Positions 47,214-60,595 of a stretch of DNA of 64,000 nucleotides are shown here, piece after piece. The notes under the pieces were generated by a model, which was not told the origin of the DNA, did not search any database, and saw nothing but the letters and a program-made list of their open reading frames with translations. The first letter of the stretch is position 1, and the number at the start of each line of letters is the position of its first letter. The translations under genes were made by a program, and so were the position numbers. The stretch comes from Amblyomma americanum. Its lineage: Eukaryota > Arthropoda > Arachnida > Ixodida > Ixodidae. The stretch spans positions 351,667,197 to 351,731,196 of the forward strand of contig NC_135497.1 of NCBI RefSeq assembly GCF_052857255.1. Direction: 5' to 3'.

Positions 47214-50200
47214 CATAGGTAATTTGAAAAATAGTTTTGTCTTTAATTCTGGTCCTTAAATGTTTCAAACAAACTTAATATATAAAAGGGCGAAATAAAC
47301 ATCCCCTTATATTGGCAAATATAAGGGGATGCTCACTGTATACGAGACAGTCATGTGCAATATTGGTATGTGTATGCGGCTAATTTATACATTGATATTA
47401 GTCAATTTAGAGCGTTCCTAGCACTAACTGATCACAAAACATGCCCACCAGTTACATTGGTAACGGATAACATATTATATTGGCTTCATGCATCAAAAAG
47501 AAGTGATGCGGTGATGTATGCCAAGTATGCATTTCTAGAGGAAATTGCTTTGACAGGGGTACTGAGAACCTTGTGCTGAATTTGCCCAAGAGTCAGAACT
47601 GAAGAGGAGTGAAGAGAGGAATGCCACTGTCAATTAGAATGGAACGCATTTTATTTCATTGCATTTTCTGATGCCCACTGAAGTGAGTCACTAGTAACAG
47701 AGGGTGGTTTGCACTGTGCCACTCAATGTGGGTGAGGGGCATGATGCTCTTCCTCTGCTGCTTTCTTTGTCAGCTGATCAGATGCTCCTCAGTGTGCCAC
47801 CTGCTACCTCTCTTGCAGCCTGCCGTAGAGAGACGTTCCAGTGTGAATCCCTCTCCCCCTTCCTTGTACATAGCTTTGACATGAGACGGACAGGACGCAG
47901 GGAGCTGGATATACTCCCACCTGTACAGTGATCAACATTGCGCCTTCTGCCTGTCTTGTTTACTCATATGCCATGCTGGAGAGGAAGCATAAAAATGATA
48001 TGTGCCAAGATTGGGATGGGGGAGGGTTTTGTTTCGTACTACAACATAAATGCAGTATTCTTCCCTTCCCCCGCATCCCAAAATGAAGAGAAAGTGTTAG
48101 CGGGGCCATGTACATATATCCTTGTCACTGTGAAGGCTCTTCAATATAATTGTGCAGTTTTCTTTCAGCTCTCCAGTCTCGTCTCAGTGCGCCAGAGTCA
48201 GCATAGTGTTAAAACTGTCTGGAACAGAATCATTTTTCTCTTGCCAACCTCATTGTAAACAGTCACCTTCACCTGTTTTTGATCTCAGCTATGAGGCGAG
48301 AGATGTTTGAAAGTACATGCTCAGAGAATGGTAAACATGAAGAAGGCTGCATTCTTGTACCAAAAATATATATATATATTTTTTTTTCACTTGTGGCAGC
48401 CTGTGTCACTGGTTTTCTATTTGCAAGGATCAATGGGGGTAATAAGCTGCGTTACAGCACTTTCTATTGCTTGTTGTTTTTGTTGTTTTCCTTTTACACT
48501 TGTGCTTTTAGTGGTTTGTTTATGAGCTTTTAATTTATGTGTTAAGGGAAGTGTCACCAAGCGGCATTTTATTGAGCATGCCACCAAAACGTAACAGTAT
48601 CATGTGACAGGGCTTTCTTCACTTTATATAGGCCATGCTTAGGAAAACAAACTGAAGAAGCTACGATATCTAGCTTTGTAGTACACATTCAGTGAATGCT
48701 GCAGACCGTGTTCCTGCGTTTCAATTGAAGGCTTGATGAAGTCTTTTTTGGGGCACTATGTTACAAGAATAATGAAATTTCTTAAGCAAATGTATGCTTA
48801 GCGCTGGTGGTTTGTTGTTCACCCGCTCATTGCAACACTGCTGTTGACATGCTTTCAGGACTCATCGGATGCATGGGGGCCAGGATTGGATGAGAAGGGA
48901 AGGAATAGTTGCTTGTGCAGTGTTGGCTTGTGACAGCCAGCTTTTTCATGAGTGGTATTTCTTACCTGTCACTGGTAGTAAGATTTTTTTTTTGATCACT
49001 GAAATGCAGTGATGTCATTGGATTAAATATTCAAGCTGTATGCTGTTTACCAGATTTTTGGTTCAAAATATTTTGCCTGCACTCAGTGCAAGAAGATCAG
49101 GCTAGCAGGCTTCCTAAAACGAAGCTGTGTTGTCTTCAGACATGCTGGCGATCAGAAAATATACAAGCAAATAGCATGCCAACCTCGGCCCCCTTTGTCA
49201 TCCTGGTTAACATGTATTTCATGCCTAAATGTAGTGGTACATATCAAATCTGTTCTGAGGTCTTGCACACAGAGGGTAAGCTCCTCAGTGCTGTAAAGCT
49301 GACTTCAATAAGCACAGTGTCGTTACCACACATAAGTAAAATACGGACGAAGAGGAAACGAGAAACATACTCAGGTAATTTGTTTGACTTGAGTTTTATC
49401 ATCTATGTCTTAATATGTCTTAACTGCAGTGAGAAATTGGTAGACATTTATATGCTTGACAATCTCTTTAACCAATCCTGGCTGACTAGCAAGCCTGAAA
49501 CTACCTCATAATCTTGTGTAAAGGCCGCACCGATTTTTGGACTAGATAGTTGAGAAAAAATATGGATATACGTTTTTTCTTTTTAATTCAATTATGGGCT
49601 GCACCTTCAAAATCCACACCTGAATTTTAAAAAAAAGTGTGGCCCTTACACAAGTTTATAGGGTGGTTGATTTCTCATCTTAAATCTAATGAAGAAAGGT
49701 AAACATGCACTCTGATCTTTTTTTCTTCTCATTTCTACATTTATATCGTACAATCAAAACTAATGCTGTGCATGCATGCATTGTGCATACACATTTGGCT
49801 TCTTTTACATAAGCTGCAAGAAAGTCCTCTGAGTATGTGGCAACTGCATTTTTTTTAAATCTTATTTCAAGCCTTGTGTATTTAATGCAAGTGAAGTGAT
49901 AAGTGTTTTGGGGGGGAAAGTGCTTTTGAAGGTTTTATGTGTTTACAACACTGCTGAGGAAGTGAGTCATTTTTAGTCGCATTGGTGCGCATGTGGGACT
50001 TGCTGTTTCCTGGTGTCACAACATGTTCGAGCATTTCTTGGGAAGTTTGAGAAGTCTGTGTGGTCATACATCACCCATCAACTGTCCAGTCTTAAGAATC
50101 AAAACTTTCCTTCAGAAATACTGCTGTCAGGAATGATGTGCTTAGTTTGTTGTTCCTAATAGGGCAGACACAAGAGTGCATGCTTGCATTTTAGCTATGT

Positions 50201-53200
50201 GCAATGAATCCTGCCTGAGGTCATGTGCATTAGGTTTTTCTCTTTTTTTTTGTAGTAAAGAAGTAAGAATGAGGAAAAACTGTAATCGCCATGCTTGCTA
50301 TTTCTCATTTGTTTCCAGAGGTTGTGTGCAATTTTTGAAGAAAATGGAATGTGTACTTGCACATGTTGTCATGATCACAAGTCTGTCTGTTGCATTATCC
50401 CATATTCAAAGATTGATGTGTTCACTTTGATGCTATGTGTTTGTATCAACTGTTCTTTATTTTTTTTCTTTAAGAGTGTATTATGAGTGGGCAGCTTTGG
50501 AGAATGAGGAAACTGAGCAGAAAAGTTTGCGTAAGTAATGAAAAAGGATGTTGCATTTTTCATTGAGTTCATGGCTGGAGGAGTGCTGTAATGATTAAAA
50601 AGAAATGAAAGTACTTTTTGTCCTTGTTTTTTATTTCTGTTGTATGCTTATCCACAAAAATTATTTCAAAGAAAATGTCCTCGAGAGCTGCATCTCATGT
50701 GACACCCTGAACATTGAAGAGAAGGTAGCATGCTCATCATTCAGGCAAGAGTTACCTGCATTATGCGAAGCTGCATTGCAGCTTGCATATTAAGTTGCAT
50801 GTCTTTCTAGTGGTGCCATTTGTTTTGCACTAGAAGTGAGCACACTGATATGGTAGTTGCCAACTGGAAGAAAAACTGCCAGAGGGTTGCACTGGTATGC
50901 ATTACATATGTTGTGATGCAGTTGCATCATAATGTGTGGTTTTTGTGAAATGTATGTAGACTACTTCGTGACTGTTTCACTCTTAAATGAAGTAGCTTGT
51001 ATACATTTCACGTTTGATGCACATGTCCACTCCTTTGTTGCTGTGCTGCATGCAAAAGTTTAGCTGCGGAAACAACATAGCAAAGATATTATAGTGCTGT
51101 ATGAATACAGTTATAGTGCGGGCAGTGTGTTTTTTTCTCTTCATTCCATTGTAAAGACATATGTGGCAGTCATCACTAACAGACAGCAGTGTAATGCTTT
51201 CTTCCATTGCTCTGTCTTGAGTATGCTTTGAGCACAGCACAAGGTTTTACTTCCTCGGTTAAGTGAGATGTGTTGTTGCTGTTTGATCATAGAAGTAGTG
51301 AAACATTCTGTGCAAGGAATAACAGTGGTGGTAGATAAGCGCAGACTTTGATCTCTCTTCGTCATGGCTCAGCATTCATATAGCGCTTACACTATAAGAC
51401 AGGAACACAGATATGACGCACAGAAGCTGCGTGGCGGCTCAAAGAATAGGGTTGAAGAAAGCCGAGAGAAGCACTGTCAACAGGGCCAATTGCACAATTA
51501 TGATTCAGTGCTCATTTGTGCAGCTCCAGAGTAAACGCGACTGGACAGGCTTAAGAAAGAATGATAACAAAACGGGTACTAAATTTCAGTAGAATCTTAA
51601 GTCACTTCATTTTGACTGCACGTTGTTCGCGTAGCATGTGCTCAGGTATGTGCAAGTGTTATATAAATGCATACTGTACAAACCTCTCTTCGCCTATGCC
51701 ATAAGTACACATAGATCTGCAAAATAGGAAAAATATTTCGCTCCCAACAGCATTGTGCAGTAGGTGCTTCAACCACGACAATATGGGGAGTGGCATCTAA
51801 AATGGGCATTTGTGGCTATGAGGCAATAATTTTGCCATCATATTGCCAGCAGACAGGAAGAGGTCCACTGTTGCCTTCTAGCATACATGGAAACATCCGT
51901 TTTAGTTGACTGTTGCACCTAGGTAGCTACTTCAGTCTAGAATAATGTTGCTTTCCTTGGCTTTGATTCAACTCCTTTGGGTTCTGAAGTTGGTCATTGC
52001 TAGAAATCTTTTTATGCATTAAAAAACTGGTGGTTCATTATGTGCACTGATATTATGTACATATTGCACTGTGACTATAAAATGCCTTCTGCGCAAAAGA
52101 TTTTAGGCCATTTGTAGACTCTAGTAGCAGCGTAATTGTTTGGGGAAGTCGAACTAATCCATGATGTCATCGCAGAATTAAGGACTCGAGGAGGGGCATA
52201 GATCAGTTTTCCTCCGCTCCCAGTCAGCTGGCCAGCTCTATGCCTCCACCCTCTCCCCAACTCAAAGCGTACTTCTGAAGTCATTGTCAACTGCAGTCTT
52301 TGTTGTTCATCATGCCCGTGATTCTATATATCTACTGCCTTTTGTCTGTCTGTCCACACGCTTCACCATATCATACAGAAGCAATTTTTCATTTTAAGGG
52401 GTCCTCTCATGAATGGTGTGCATGTATCATGTGTGATTGTCATGTGTTACGTGTTTGCGCTCTTTCACTTCCTTGCAATTCCATTCGGTCATGTTTTTAT
52501 TTCGTAAGATATTTGTTTTCTGTTGGGGACCTCTGATCACTTTAACTGCTAACAGAATCGAGAGATCACTTGCTGGGCTCTTTCTACGCAACAAATTTGT
52601 TTTAGAGAGGAGAGTATACATAAACTTACTCGATCACTAGACTGAGTTGTCATGAACACCTGAGCCACTTGCAGCAGAGAACCCACAATGGCGCGTGAAA
52701 GTTGATGAGCCCTTTTTGGCGACTTCAAAACTCTCGCTCTCCTCCGTGTCGCGCATCTGCATATGTCTGTTAAGAGATGGCTATATTGGTTAGATTCTTT
52801 CAAATTCAGACGTTGCACAGGTACCATGGCTGCAGCCAGTCAGCTGCGTTGCTCCGGTGGGTCGGGAAGCTTGGGCCCTCGGGGAATTCCTGTGTGCGTC
52901 GGCACACAGTGGCGGGTTCAAGTGGGTGGGTCCAGTGGAGCAACACTGATCTTTGAGCATGCAAAAAGTGACTAGAGGAGACTGAAAGGTGTGAAGATGC
53001 TGAAAATCTAATTTTGATTACAGATAACGTGGCTTCTAACAAACGCATTCAAAAAGCTCTTGCTGGGGGTTATTTGTAAAGCGCCATCCTTTAACATCCC
53101 AGGCATGCCACAGCTGTACTGACAGCCTCTTTCAGAGCCCCTTTAAGGCGAGGGTTCCCGGTGTAAACATAATAGTCAGGGCAGTACACATCAAGTGTCT

Positions 53201-53248
53201 ATACATGCGCCAGCCGGAGTGCAGGGGGAAATGCAAGGACTGGGGCAA
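47214..53248. other. AT-rich DNA downstream of TCF, no supported gene
   Basis: Open frames are short and lack recognisable motifs. AATAAA-type words occur near 47294. Part may belong to a long TCF 3' UTR. A short TA repeat is near 48367. Confidence 0.45.
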
Positions 53249-55347
53249 TGGATAGATGGATGGATAAAGCTGAACCATTTAAATCGGGCAGTGGCTCATG
53301 CCACTTAGCTGCGAATCTCAAAATTTCACTCGTCTTGATTTTAGCCACTAATCAGATAATCTTCGCTTGGTTATTTCTACCCGTTTGACATGTTTTTCCT
53401 CCACTGTGCTTAAATCTCAATGCTTTGAATAAATCAGCCCCGTTGCTTTCAAATGTAGGGTGAAGCTCCTTACAGAAAAGTATCAAGCGTTCAGCCATTT
53501 CCTCCCCTCCGCATGGATTGCGTAATGTGTCTATCTCGTGGTACTTGACTCAGAACGTTTTAGTCTGCAGTACTCCCGTCCTGGCCTCAAACAACACAGA
53601 GCTATCCCAGAATTATTGTAAATATTTTCTTTGGCAATTTCCTGATTAAACATTCTGTATGTTCCAAGTGCCAATTTCGTCTGCATCCCTGTTTTCCACA
53701 GACCCCTCTCTGTTTTGCTTAACTGATCTTTCTTTATCCCCCCCCCTCCCACTGCTGTCCAAATATTTTCTTGTCAGTTTTATAGTTCGCTTTCTCCATT
53801 TTGTGTCTCATGTACAAGTAACTTAAAACTTTCCTAGCCCATTGCTTTTCCCCCATTTCTCGCAATTGCTCCTCCAATTCTATTTTATTGCTAGCTTCTC
53901 TGCTCTCGAATGATGCCCATCCCATGAAACTTTGTACCCTCTGATTCGGTGTATTGCCATCCACTTCCAAAGCAAGCCTATCTACCCCGCACTGCTTGAT
54001 TTCTAGCCTTGCTTGAACCTCTGGTCTCATGCACAGAACTGCACTGCACTGGCAAAAGTCGGACAGTTCAGACTGGGAACCATCACCCCATTTCCCGGAT
54101 CCCTCTTACTACTCCGTACTGGTTGTAATTCCACAATGCCCTGTTTTTCACGAGAGCTGCATTCCTGCTACCTTTAGTCGTTAGATATTTTTTATGCTCC
54201 GTTCATCATCGGCATCATTATTTATCCACACCCCGAGATACTTGTACTTATTCGCTACATTTAGTGTGACCTCCAGTATCCTGCGCTCGCCACCCTCATC
54301 ATTAAAAGTTATGACTGCCCATTTTTTGTTCCTAAACTTCAGACCTAATATACCTCCCTCTGTACCCATCAACTTGTGTCCATCAACCTCTGAAAATCTT
54401 CCTTGTTGTCAGCCATTAACACTATACCATCTGCATAAATCAGTTCTCGTAATGACATTCCATTCTCCTCGCTTGAAAAAAGAAAGGTTAAGGCAAGTCC
54501 GCTCCTCTCTAGTGTGATCTTTAATATGTAGTACAACATGAACAACAAAGGGGTTACAGAGGACACCCTTAAGTTGCCTAAGCCCCCGGTATAGGCTCCG
54601 ATACATTTTTATTCCCATTTTATAAGCACTTTCGTTTTATAGATATTTTTTAAAAGATTAGTTACTCCATCTTCCATATCCAATGTGCACAGTATGTCCC
54701 ACAAATCCCATTGAATTGCACTGTTGTAGGCTCCCTTGATATCCAGAAATGCTAGCCATAGAGGCCTGTGATCCTTTTCAGCAGTCTCAATACACTGCAA
54801 CAATGAGAACAGATTGTCTTCTAACCTCATTTGTTTCCGGAACCTATATTCGAGCTCCCCTAGCACCCTCTCATTCTCCCTCCACCCATGCCTGCAGTCT
54901 GCCCTCTATAAATCTGCATCACTACCCTGTAAATCACTGACATCACAGTTATGGGACAGTAGCTGTTTATATCAGCTTTGTCCCCCTTTCCCTTCTATAT
55001 CACATTAATCCTGCTTAGTATCCATCCATGGGGAGCTTTCCCATTCATTAATATTTCACTCACTACCTCACTTAGTGTTTGTTCAGGTTATCAGCCCAAT
55101 TTCTTTATTACCATAATTGGAATACCATCCGGTCCAGTGGAAGTGCATACGTTCTTCTCTGCCCTCTCCCATTCTCTTTGTCCTAGTGAAACCATTGCAG
55201 TAACCGGTCTATCCTCCCCCGATAAATTACACGCAACATTTCTTTGTTTTTAAATTTTTTCTGTCATCATTATACCTATATGTTCCATTGCCTCATCCCC
55301 TTCTTTCTGAATACCTTGATTCTAGCCTTGTCTTATTACTCCTGGAA

Positions 55348-55577
55348 GCCGCCGTGGTGGCTGAGTGGTTATGGCGCTCGGCTGCTGGCCCGAAAGACGC
55401 GGGTTCGATCCCGGCTGCGGCGGTCGAATTTCGATGGAGGCGAAATTCTAGAGGCCCGTGTACTGTGCGATGTCAGTGCATGTTAAAGAACCCCAGGTGG
55501 TTGAAATTTCCGGACATGTTCTCTACGGCATCTCTTATAGCTTCAGTCGCTTTGGGACGTTAAACCCCCATAAACCT
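55348..55577 (+). mobile_element. tRNA-derived SINE, family A, nested in the LINE
   Basis: Begins GCCGCCGTGGTGGCTGAGTG and has B box GGGTTCGATCCCGG and the full body to CCATAAACC. Possible short duplication TATTAC on both sides. Confidence 0.9.
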
Positions 55578-55735
55578 AAAGCCTATTACGGAGTTCAGCT
55601 GTATTCATAATTTCTTAGCTGCTTTCCTATACTTTTTATTTACTTTTGACAACCATTGGGCCCCCTTCAAATTTTCTCATTAATCAAATAGGATGCTTCC
55701 CTTCTACACTTTATGAAAGTATCCCATTTTCTGTT

Positions 55736-55819
55736 TACTTCAGCTTCTGGCTCCCCCCTTTGTTTAGAATATCTGTGTACTTCAGCTTCTGGCTCCCCCC
55801 TTTGTTTAGAATATCTGTG
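55736..55819. repeat. 42-bp perfect tandem duplication
   Basis: The unit starting TACTTCAGCTTCTGGCTCC occurs twice, 55736-55777 and 55778-55819, without mismatch. It lies in the minus-strand LINE, so it is probably a recent local duplication. Confidence 0.95.
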
Positions 55820-56334
55820 TTCCCTAGGCTTCCTGATGTTTCCCTATGGCCACCAGCTCTTGGGTTTGCGTCTTGTTTCCCCTTTTGGCCTGGCTCGACT
55901 CGCACCTTAGCAAGCTCTAGTTCAAATAATCGAGTAAAATTTGTGTAAGTCAATTCTGTTTTATTATCGTCAGCAATTACTTTCTCAATTTGGTTGCTGT
56001 ATCCAATTGCTTTTTTCCGGGTAAAAGATCACATCTGGTTGTTGTTCATCTTGCCTCGTTCCTACTTTAGTTTCTCTTCTGAAACTGCTTCGTACGTTTG
56101 TGGTCATTAGACCTAGCTACTTCTGGAGCCATGCATGTCCATCTATGTTCATTACGCTTAGCCTATTATACATCTAGCTATATGACATAAGTGCATAATC
56201 TGCCTGCACATAAGTGCACGCCTGGACAGGGCTGACGAAGCAAACACCAGCCTGGCATTACGTATGGATGCTCTAGAAAAGAGCTACAGGTCGAGAGGGC
56301 AGAGAAGCGCAAACTCCAAGAGCAGCTTAGTGAA

Positions 56335-57024
56335 TTGTTGGACGCAAAAATGGCTGACACCGCCATGGGAAGTCGCATTGGCGGACATTCCAGCGCGAGC
56401 CACTTGGGTGGGGCCTGCACTGGCATGGACAGCAATAGGAAAGTAGGTCAGGCAGGTTCAGACAGGAACAGCTACGCACACGTGGCATCTAGCAAGTCTG
56501 GAGGTGATGGAGAGGAGGGGAACAAGCTAACCCCAAGGAATGAGGTGACAGTCAATGATAAGAGGCAACATAATCTGGAAGTTAGGAGGGAGGAAGGGAA
56601 TACCGAAGTGCTCATCAGTGGTGACTCAGATATGAGGAGGTGCAAAAGAACTATAATGGAGCGTGTAAAGGGTGATAAGCGGATAGCAGTCTGGGCATTC
56701 CCAGGCAGGATAATGGACGCAGTACTGGGAGAGACAAAAAGCAAATTTTCTAAGAATATTGCAGAGCGTAATTTGGTAGTGGTAGCGGCGGGGCTAAATG
56801 ATGTCCTGAATGGTGAAGCCACAAAAGTAGTGGAAAGATTAGCGGAGAGAATTGACGATTTAAGGGCAATAGCACAGCAAGTGCAGATCATGGTGTGCAC
56901 AGTGCCGGAGGTGCAAGGACGGATAGGAGAAGTTGCCAAGGACGTGGTGGCTGTTAATCAAGAGATAAGGATCACCAGGATCAGGTATATAAACATGCAA
57001 GGCAGTAGAGAGCGAAGTGGTTAG
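56335..57024 (+). pseudogene. LINE ORF1 with coiled coil and SGNH-like domain
   Basis: A frame of 229 codons is open, but the upstream coiled-coil part (ELQVERAEKRKLQEQLSEL, from about 56280) is in another frame, so the start is broken. The block VLISGDSDMRRC then WAFPGRIMDAVLGE and VVVAAGLNDVLNGE resembles SGNH-hydrolase blocks (a GDS-type motif and G-x-N-D), as in esterase-type ORF1 proteins thought to act in RNA or membrane handling. The end runs into the start of the endonuclease with the spacer lost. Confidence 0.6.
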
Positions 57025-59380
57025 AAATAGAACAGCAGTTAAAGGACGAAGAAGTAGGTGTATATGCATGTGAGACACATCTCGGGGATCTAGAAGACCC
57101 ACCATCTATTGATGGCTACGTCTGGGAAGGGAGCAACAGAACAACAACACAGAGGAAGGGAGGAGGCATAGGTATGCTGATACATCAAGGAGCAAATTGG
57201 CAAAGAATAAAGTCAACTTGCAAAGAATATGTCTGGCTATCAGGTACAATTGCCGCTAAAAGGACATGGCTAGGAGTAGTTTATTTAGGGACAGGGGTCA
57301 AATGCAGACAAGAAAACAAGAGTCTAGTTAAGTGTCTCAATGACGATATAAAGCAGTCTGGAGGAGGTGCCGATATTATTCTGCTGGGTGACATGAATGG
57401 CCACATCGAGGATCTGGATGGATACACAGATTGGAACGGGAAGTTGATGCTCGACTTCTGTGAGCGACACAACTTAGTTATTGTAAATAGAGAAACTTAA
57501 GTGTGAGGGACAAATCACGTGTGAATCCCGTAACAGGCAAACGGCCATTGACTACTGCTTAATGTCGCAGGGGATGTATAGCAAGCTCGCAATAATGGAA
57601 ATAGACGAAGAGGGGAAGTACAGCCTTGGAAGTGATCATAAGCGTATTAGTCTGCAGTTGGGAGCCTTGCTCAAAAGGGAAATGAAGGGGGAGTCAAAAA
57701 GAGTACGCAGAATTAAACGACGAACAAATAGCTCAAATAGCGGCCGGCATAGAGGAAGCAATAGAGAAACATCCCATGGAAAAGTGGGATTATAACCAGA
57801 ACTACTCATTAGTACAGAAATAAAAGAAGTAAAAGGAGTAAACCGCTGGAGAGGAAAGAGCAAGCCACGAAGTTGGTGGAATAAGGAAGTTAGGGAGGCC
57901 ATCGAACAACGACGGTTGGCATCACGGGAATACAGACAAGCAAAGAGGGTGCAGTTATCTGAAGAGGAAATAGGCCAGAACTGGGAATCTTATCGACAAA
58001 ATAAACAGCAAGTGCAGGTCCTCGTTCAGGCTAAAATAAAGCAGTCCTCTGATCGCTGGCTGGCTGAAGTTCGCAATGCAACTAAAGGGGGGCCAAGAAA
58101 ATTCTGGAACCATATAAGCTGGCTGGGCAAAGCGAATCACAGAAATCGGGAACAGATTCACGATGCCAAGGGAAAATGTTTAGAGGGAGATGACGCTGTG
58201 AACTGCATTTCATCAGTTATAGCTGAGTCATTTAAGAAAGACGATAGGGTAATTGCCCCAAATGAGGGAGCAACACAGGATAGCACAATAGAAAACAGCT
58301 TAGAACTGACCAATCTGAACAGGAAAAAGGCGGAAGCAAATATTCCAAAAAGCATGTCCACATGGGATAGACGAAATTCCAATCAAGTTAATTAACTTGG
58401 TCCAAGAGGCAAGGAAACGCTGATAAAAGCATTGGAGGCAGTCATAATCAACAAATAAACAAATTCCGCACAGCTGGAAACAGAGTAAAGTGAATTTGAT
58501 TTATAAAGGTAAACGCGATAAGACAAACATAAAATCCTTCTGACCGACTACGATAACATCAGTTATATACAGGCTGGCGATGCAGGCGGTGAAATTAAAA
58601 ATGCAGTCATGGGTAGAAAGTAATAGAATACTCGGAGAACTTCAGAACGGGTTCAGAAGTGGTAGGCGCTTAGATGATAGCCTGTTCGTGCTTACCCAGT
58701 GCATAGAAATAGCTAAGGTGGAAAACAGACCTCTGTATTTAGCCTTCCTGGACATAAACGGTGCATATGACAACGTGAACAGGGAACTCCTGTGGAACAT
58801 ATTAAAAGATAAAGATATCGGTCATGAGGTAATTGATTTTCTACAGGAAATATATCGAGAAAATAAAGTTGATATAACATGGGAAGGAATTAAGAGTACG
58901 ACAACTGTTGAGGCACACAAAGGATTAAGGCAAGGTTGTCCTCTATCACCGCTGCTGTTCATGCTTTATATGATAAGTATGGAAAGAAGGCTACAAGGAA
59001 GCAATCTAAGTTTTAATCTGTCATACAGATTAGGTGGAAAGGTTGTTGAGCAACGACTACCGGGTTTAATGTATGCGACATCTGAGACTGTTAGCAGATA
59101 GCCAGGAAAATTTGCAAACTCTGGTTAATTGCTGTAGAGATGAAGGAGACAGTCTAGGTTTCAGTTTTAGCGCAACTAAGTCAGGTGTGATGATTTTCAA
59201 CGATACAACCGGTCAGGAGCTTACAATACAAGGCCATGAAATACCCCAAGTGGCCGAATACAAATATCTCGGGGTATGGGTAAACGAAGGGCAGATGTGC
59301 ATGGAAAAGCACGAACAGTCTCTCATAGCAAAGGGGCGAAGAGATGCCGGTATAATGAAACATACGACATTGTGAGGGTA
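57025..59380 (+). pseudogene. LINE ORF2: endonuclease and reverse transcriptase, broken
   Basis: Endonuclease motifs: VYACETHLGD near 57060, ILLGDMNGHIEDLDGY near 57380, IDYCLMSQ near 57550 and SLGSDHKRI near 57625. RT: ELQNGFRSGRRLDDSLF near 58630, LAFLDINGAYDNVN near 58740 (motif A), GLRQGCPLSPLLFMLY near 58925 (motif B). The YADD motif C near 59070 is lost through a small deletion and frameshift. YKYLGVWVNEGQ follows near 59265. Nonsense changes at about 57500 and 58395 and frameshifts between blocks make it inactive. Confidence 0.85.
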
Positions 59381-59638
59381 CAACAGGTATGAGGTACTGA
59401 GAGATATTTGGAAATGAATAATGGTGCCGGGGCTTACTTTCGGGAATGCGAGAAGTTCAGTCGGGATTAGAAGTAAATCAGGGAGCTGTAGGAAGATTAG
59501 CACTAGGTGCCCACGGGAAAACCACAAGCGAGGCAGTACAGGGGGATATGGGCTGGGCATCGTTCCAATCATGGGAAGCTTGGAGTAAAATACTATACGA
59601 AGAACGCCTGAGGAAATAGGGCAATAACAGGTGGGCAG

Positions 59639-60424
59639 TGTTAGGATGCAGATAGCGTGGTCGGGCCGGAGAAGGGACGAGGAGGTCGGAGACGAGGTTA
59701 AGGAGGGAAAAGCAAGGAAAACTTTATACATAAACTATTTACATATTGTACAGGTGAGACCAACTGAGGGTGCTTCTCAGTAAAGGGACCTTCTTCGCTG
59801 TCGGGAGTGTCTCCCAGCAAAAGGTCTCTCTCAAGAGGGGGCTCGGTACCCAAACCAGCAGCTTGTTAAGTACCCTTCGTATTCCCCAGAGATCCCTGGC
59901 TGGGGAATACAGTTCGAAGAATGATGTCCAATCAGACGATGACACTGATGGTACCGCCCACGGCAGGGCGGTGCTGATCTCTCGCAGCTCGGCCGATGGA
60001 AAGGGTACAAGACCCGGTCACGTTGTTGTCAACACAGCCTCCAGATTGGCGCGCACGTGGGTCCGGAATGCGCGTACGTGACACAGGAATGCGGGCCCAT
60101 ATGACACAGAAATGTCAGGCTGTTTCTCAGAAGGGGTTGAAATACCTTGTACTTCCTCGTCTGATGACCGGAACGCGGAACCTCTGTCGAAGGCGCAGCT
60201 CTCCGTCAATTGTCAACCCCAGCGTGACTAATGAGGACAACGCCCGGTTCGTCGACCCGATGGCATGCTCGACCACGTGGGGGACACCATTGTCGTCGCT
60301 GCCTCTGCCATTCCTTCCGCGAACGCCAGTCTTTGCAGTCACGTTTACTTGGTTTTCTGGAAATCCTGGTCGGGCGAGTCCGCGTCTTTATTCATTTGGG
60401 CTGGAAGGCACGCCTGGCATAACA
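59639..60424. mobile_element. solo LTR, 786 bp, inserted in the LINE
   Basis: Starts TGTTAGGATG, ends GGCATAACA; TGTTA and TAACA are inverted, and GCAG flanks both sides (59635-59638 and 60425-60428), a 4-bp target duplication. Removing the LTR and one GCAG restores the LINE frame. TATAAAG appears on the minus strand near 59722-59728, hinting that the LTR is in minus orientation. Open frames inside it are not genes. Confidence 0.8.
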
Positions 60425-60595
60425 GCAGCTAAGGAATTTAAATACCAATACAGAAAGGGCGTTGACTTACAATGACCGAAAAGAACTAGGAAGCTAGCCA
60501 GTAAGTATGCCAGACACGAGGACGGAGAAAGAAAGAGCATTAATCGAGAGGTTAAAAACGTGGAACGTAAAACTTGGATACATTCAATGGAAAAG

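Larger units (their letters stand above)
53249..56120 (-). mobile_element. minus-strand LINE, RT-bearing, decayed, with nested SINE
   Basis: On the minus strand, from right to left: KWDTFIKCRREASYLINEK near 55700; QMRLEDNLFSLLQCIETAE and LAFLDIKGAYN near 54830-54720 (RT motif A); a degraded GLRQ box; YADGIVLMADNKEDF near 54440, where the second catalytic Asp of YADD is Gly; then NVANKYKYLGVWIN near 54250. It ends in a GGAT-repeat tail (53249-53264). Several frameshifts. A SINE splits it at 55348-55577. The order matches the plus-strand LINE to the right, so the two are related families in head-to-head arrangement. Confidence 0.85.

Noticed and set aside
59770..60475. Open frames of 103-159 codons
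   Set aside because: They lie in the solo LTR and have no coding signature.
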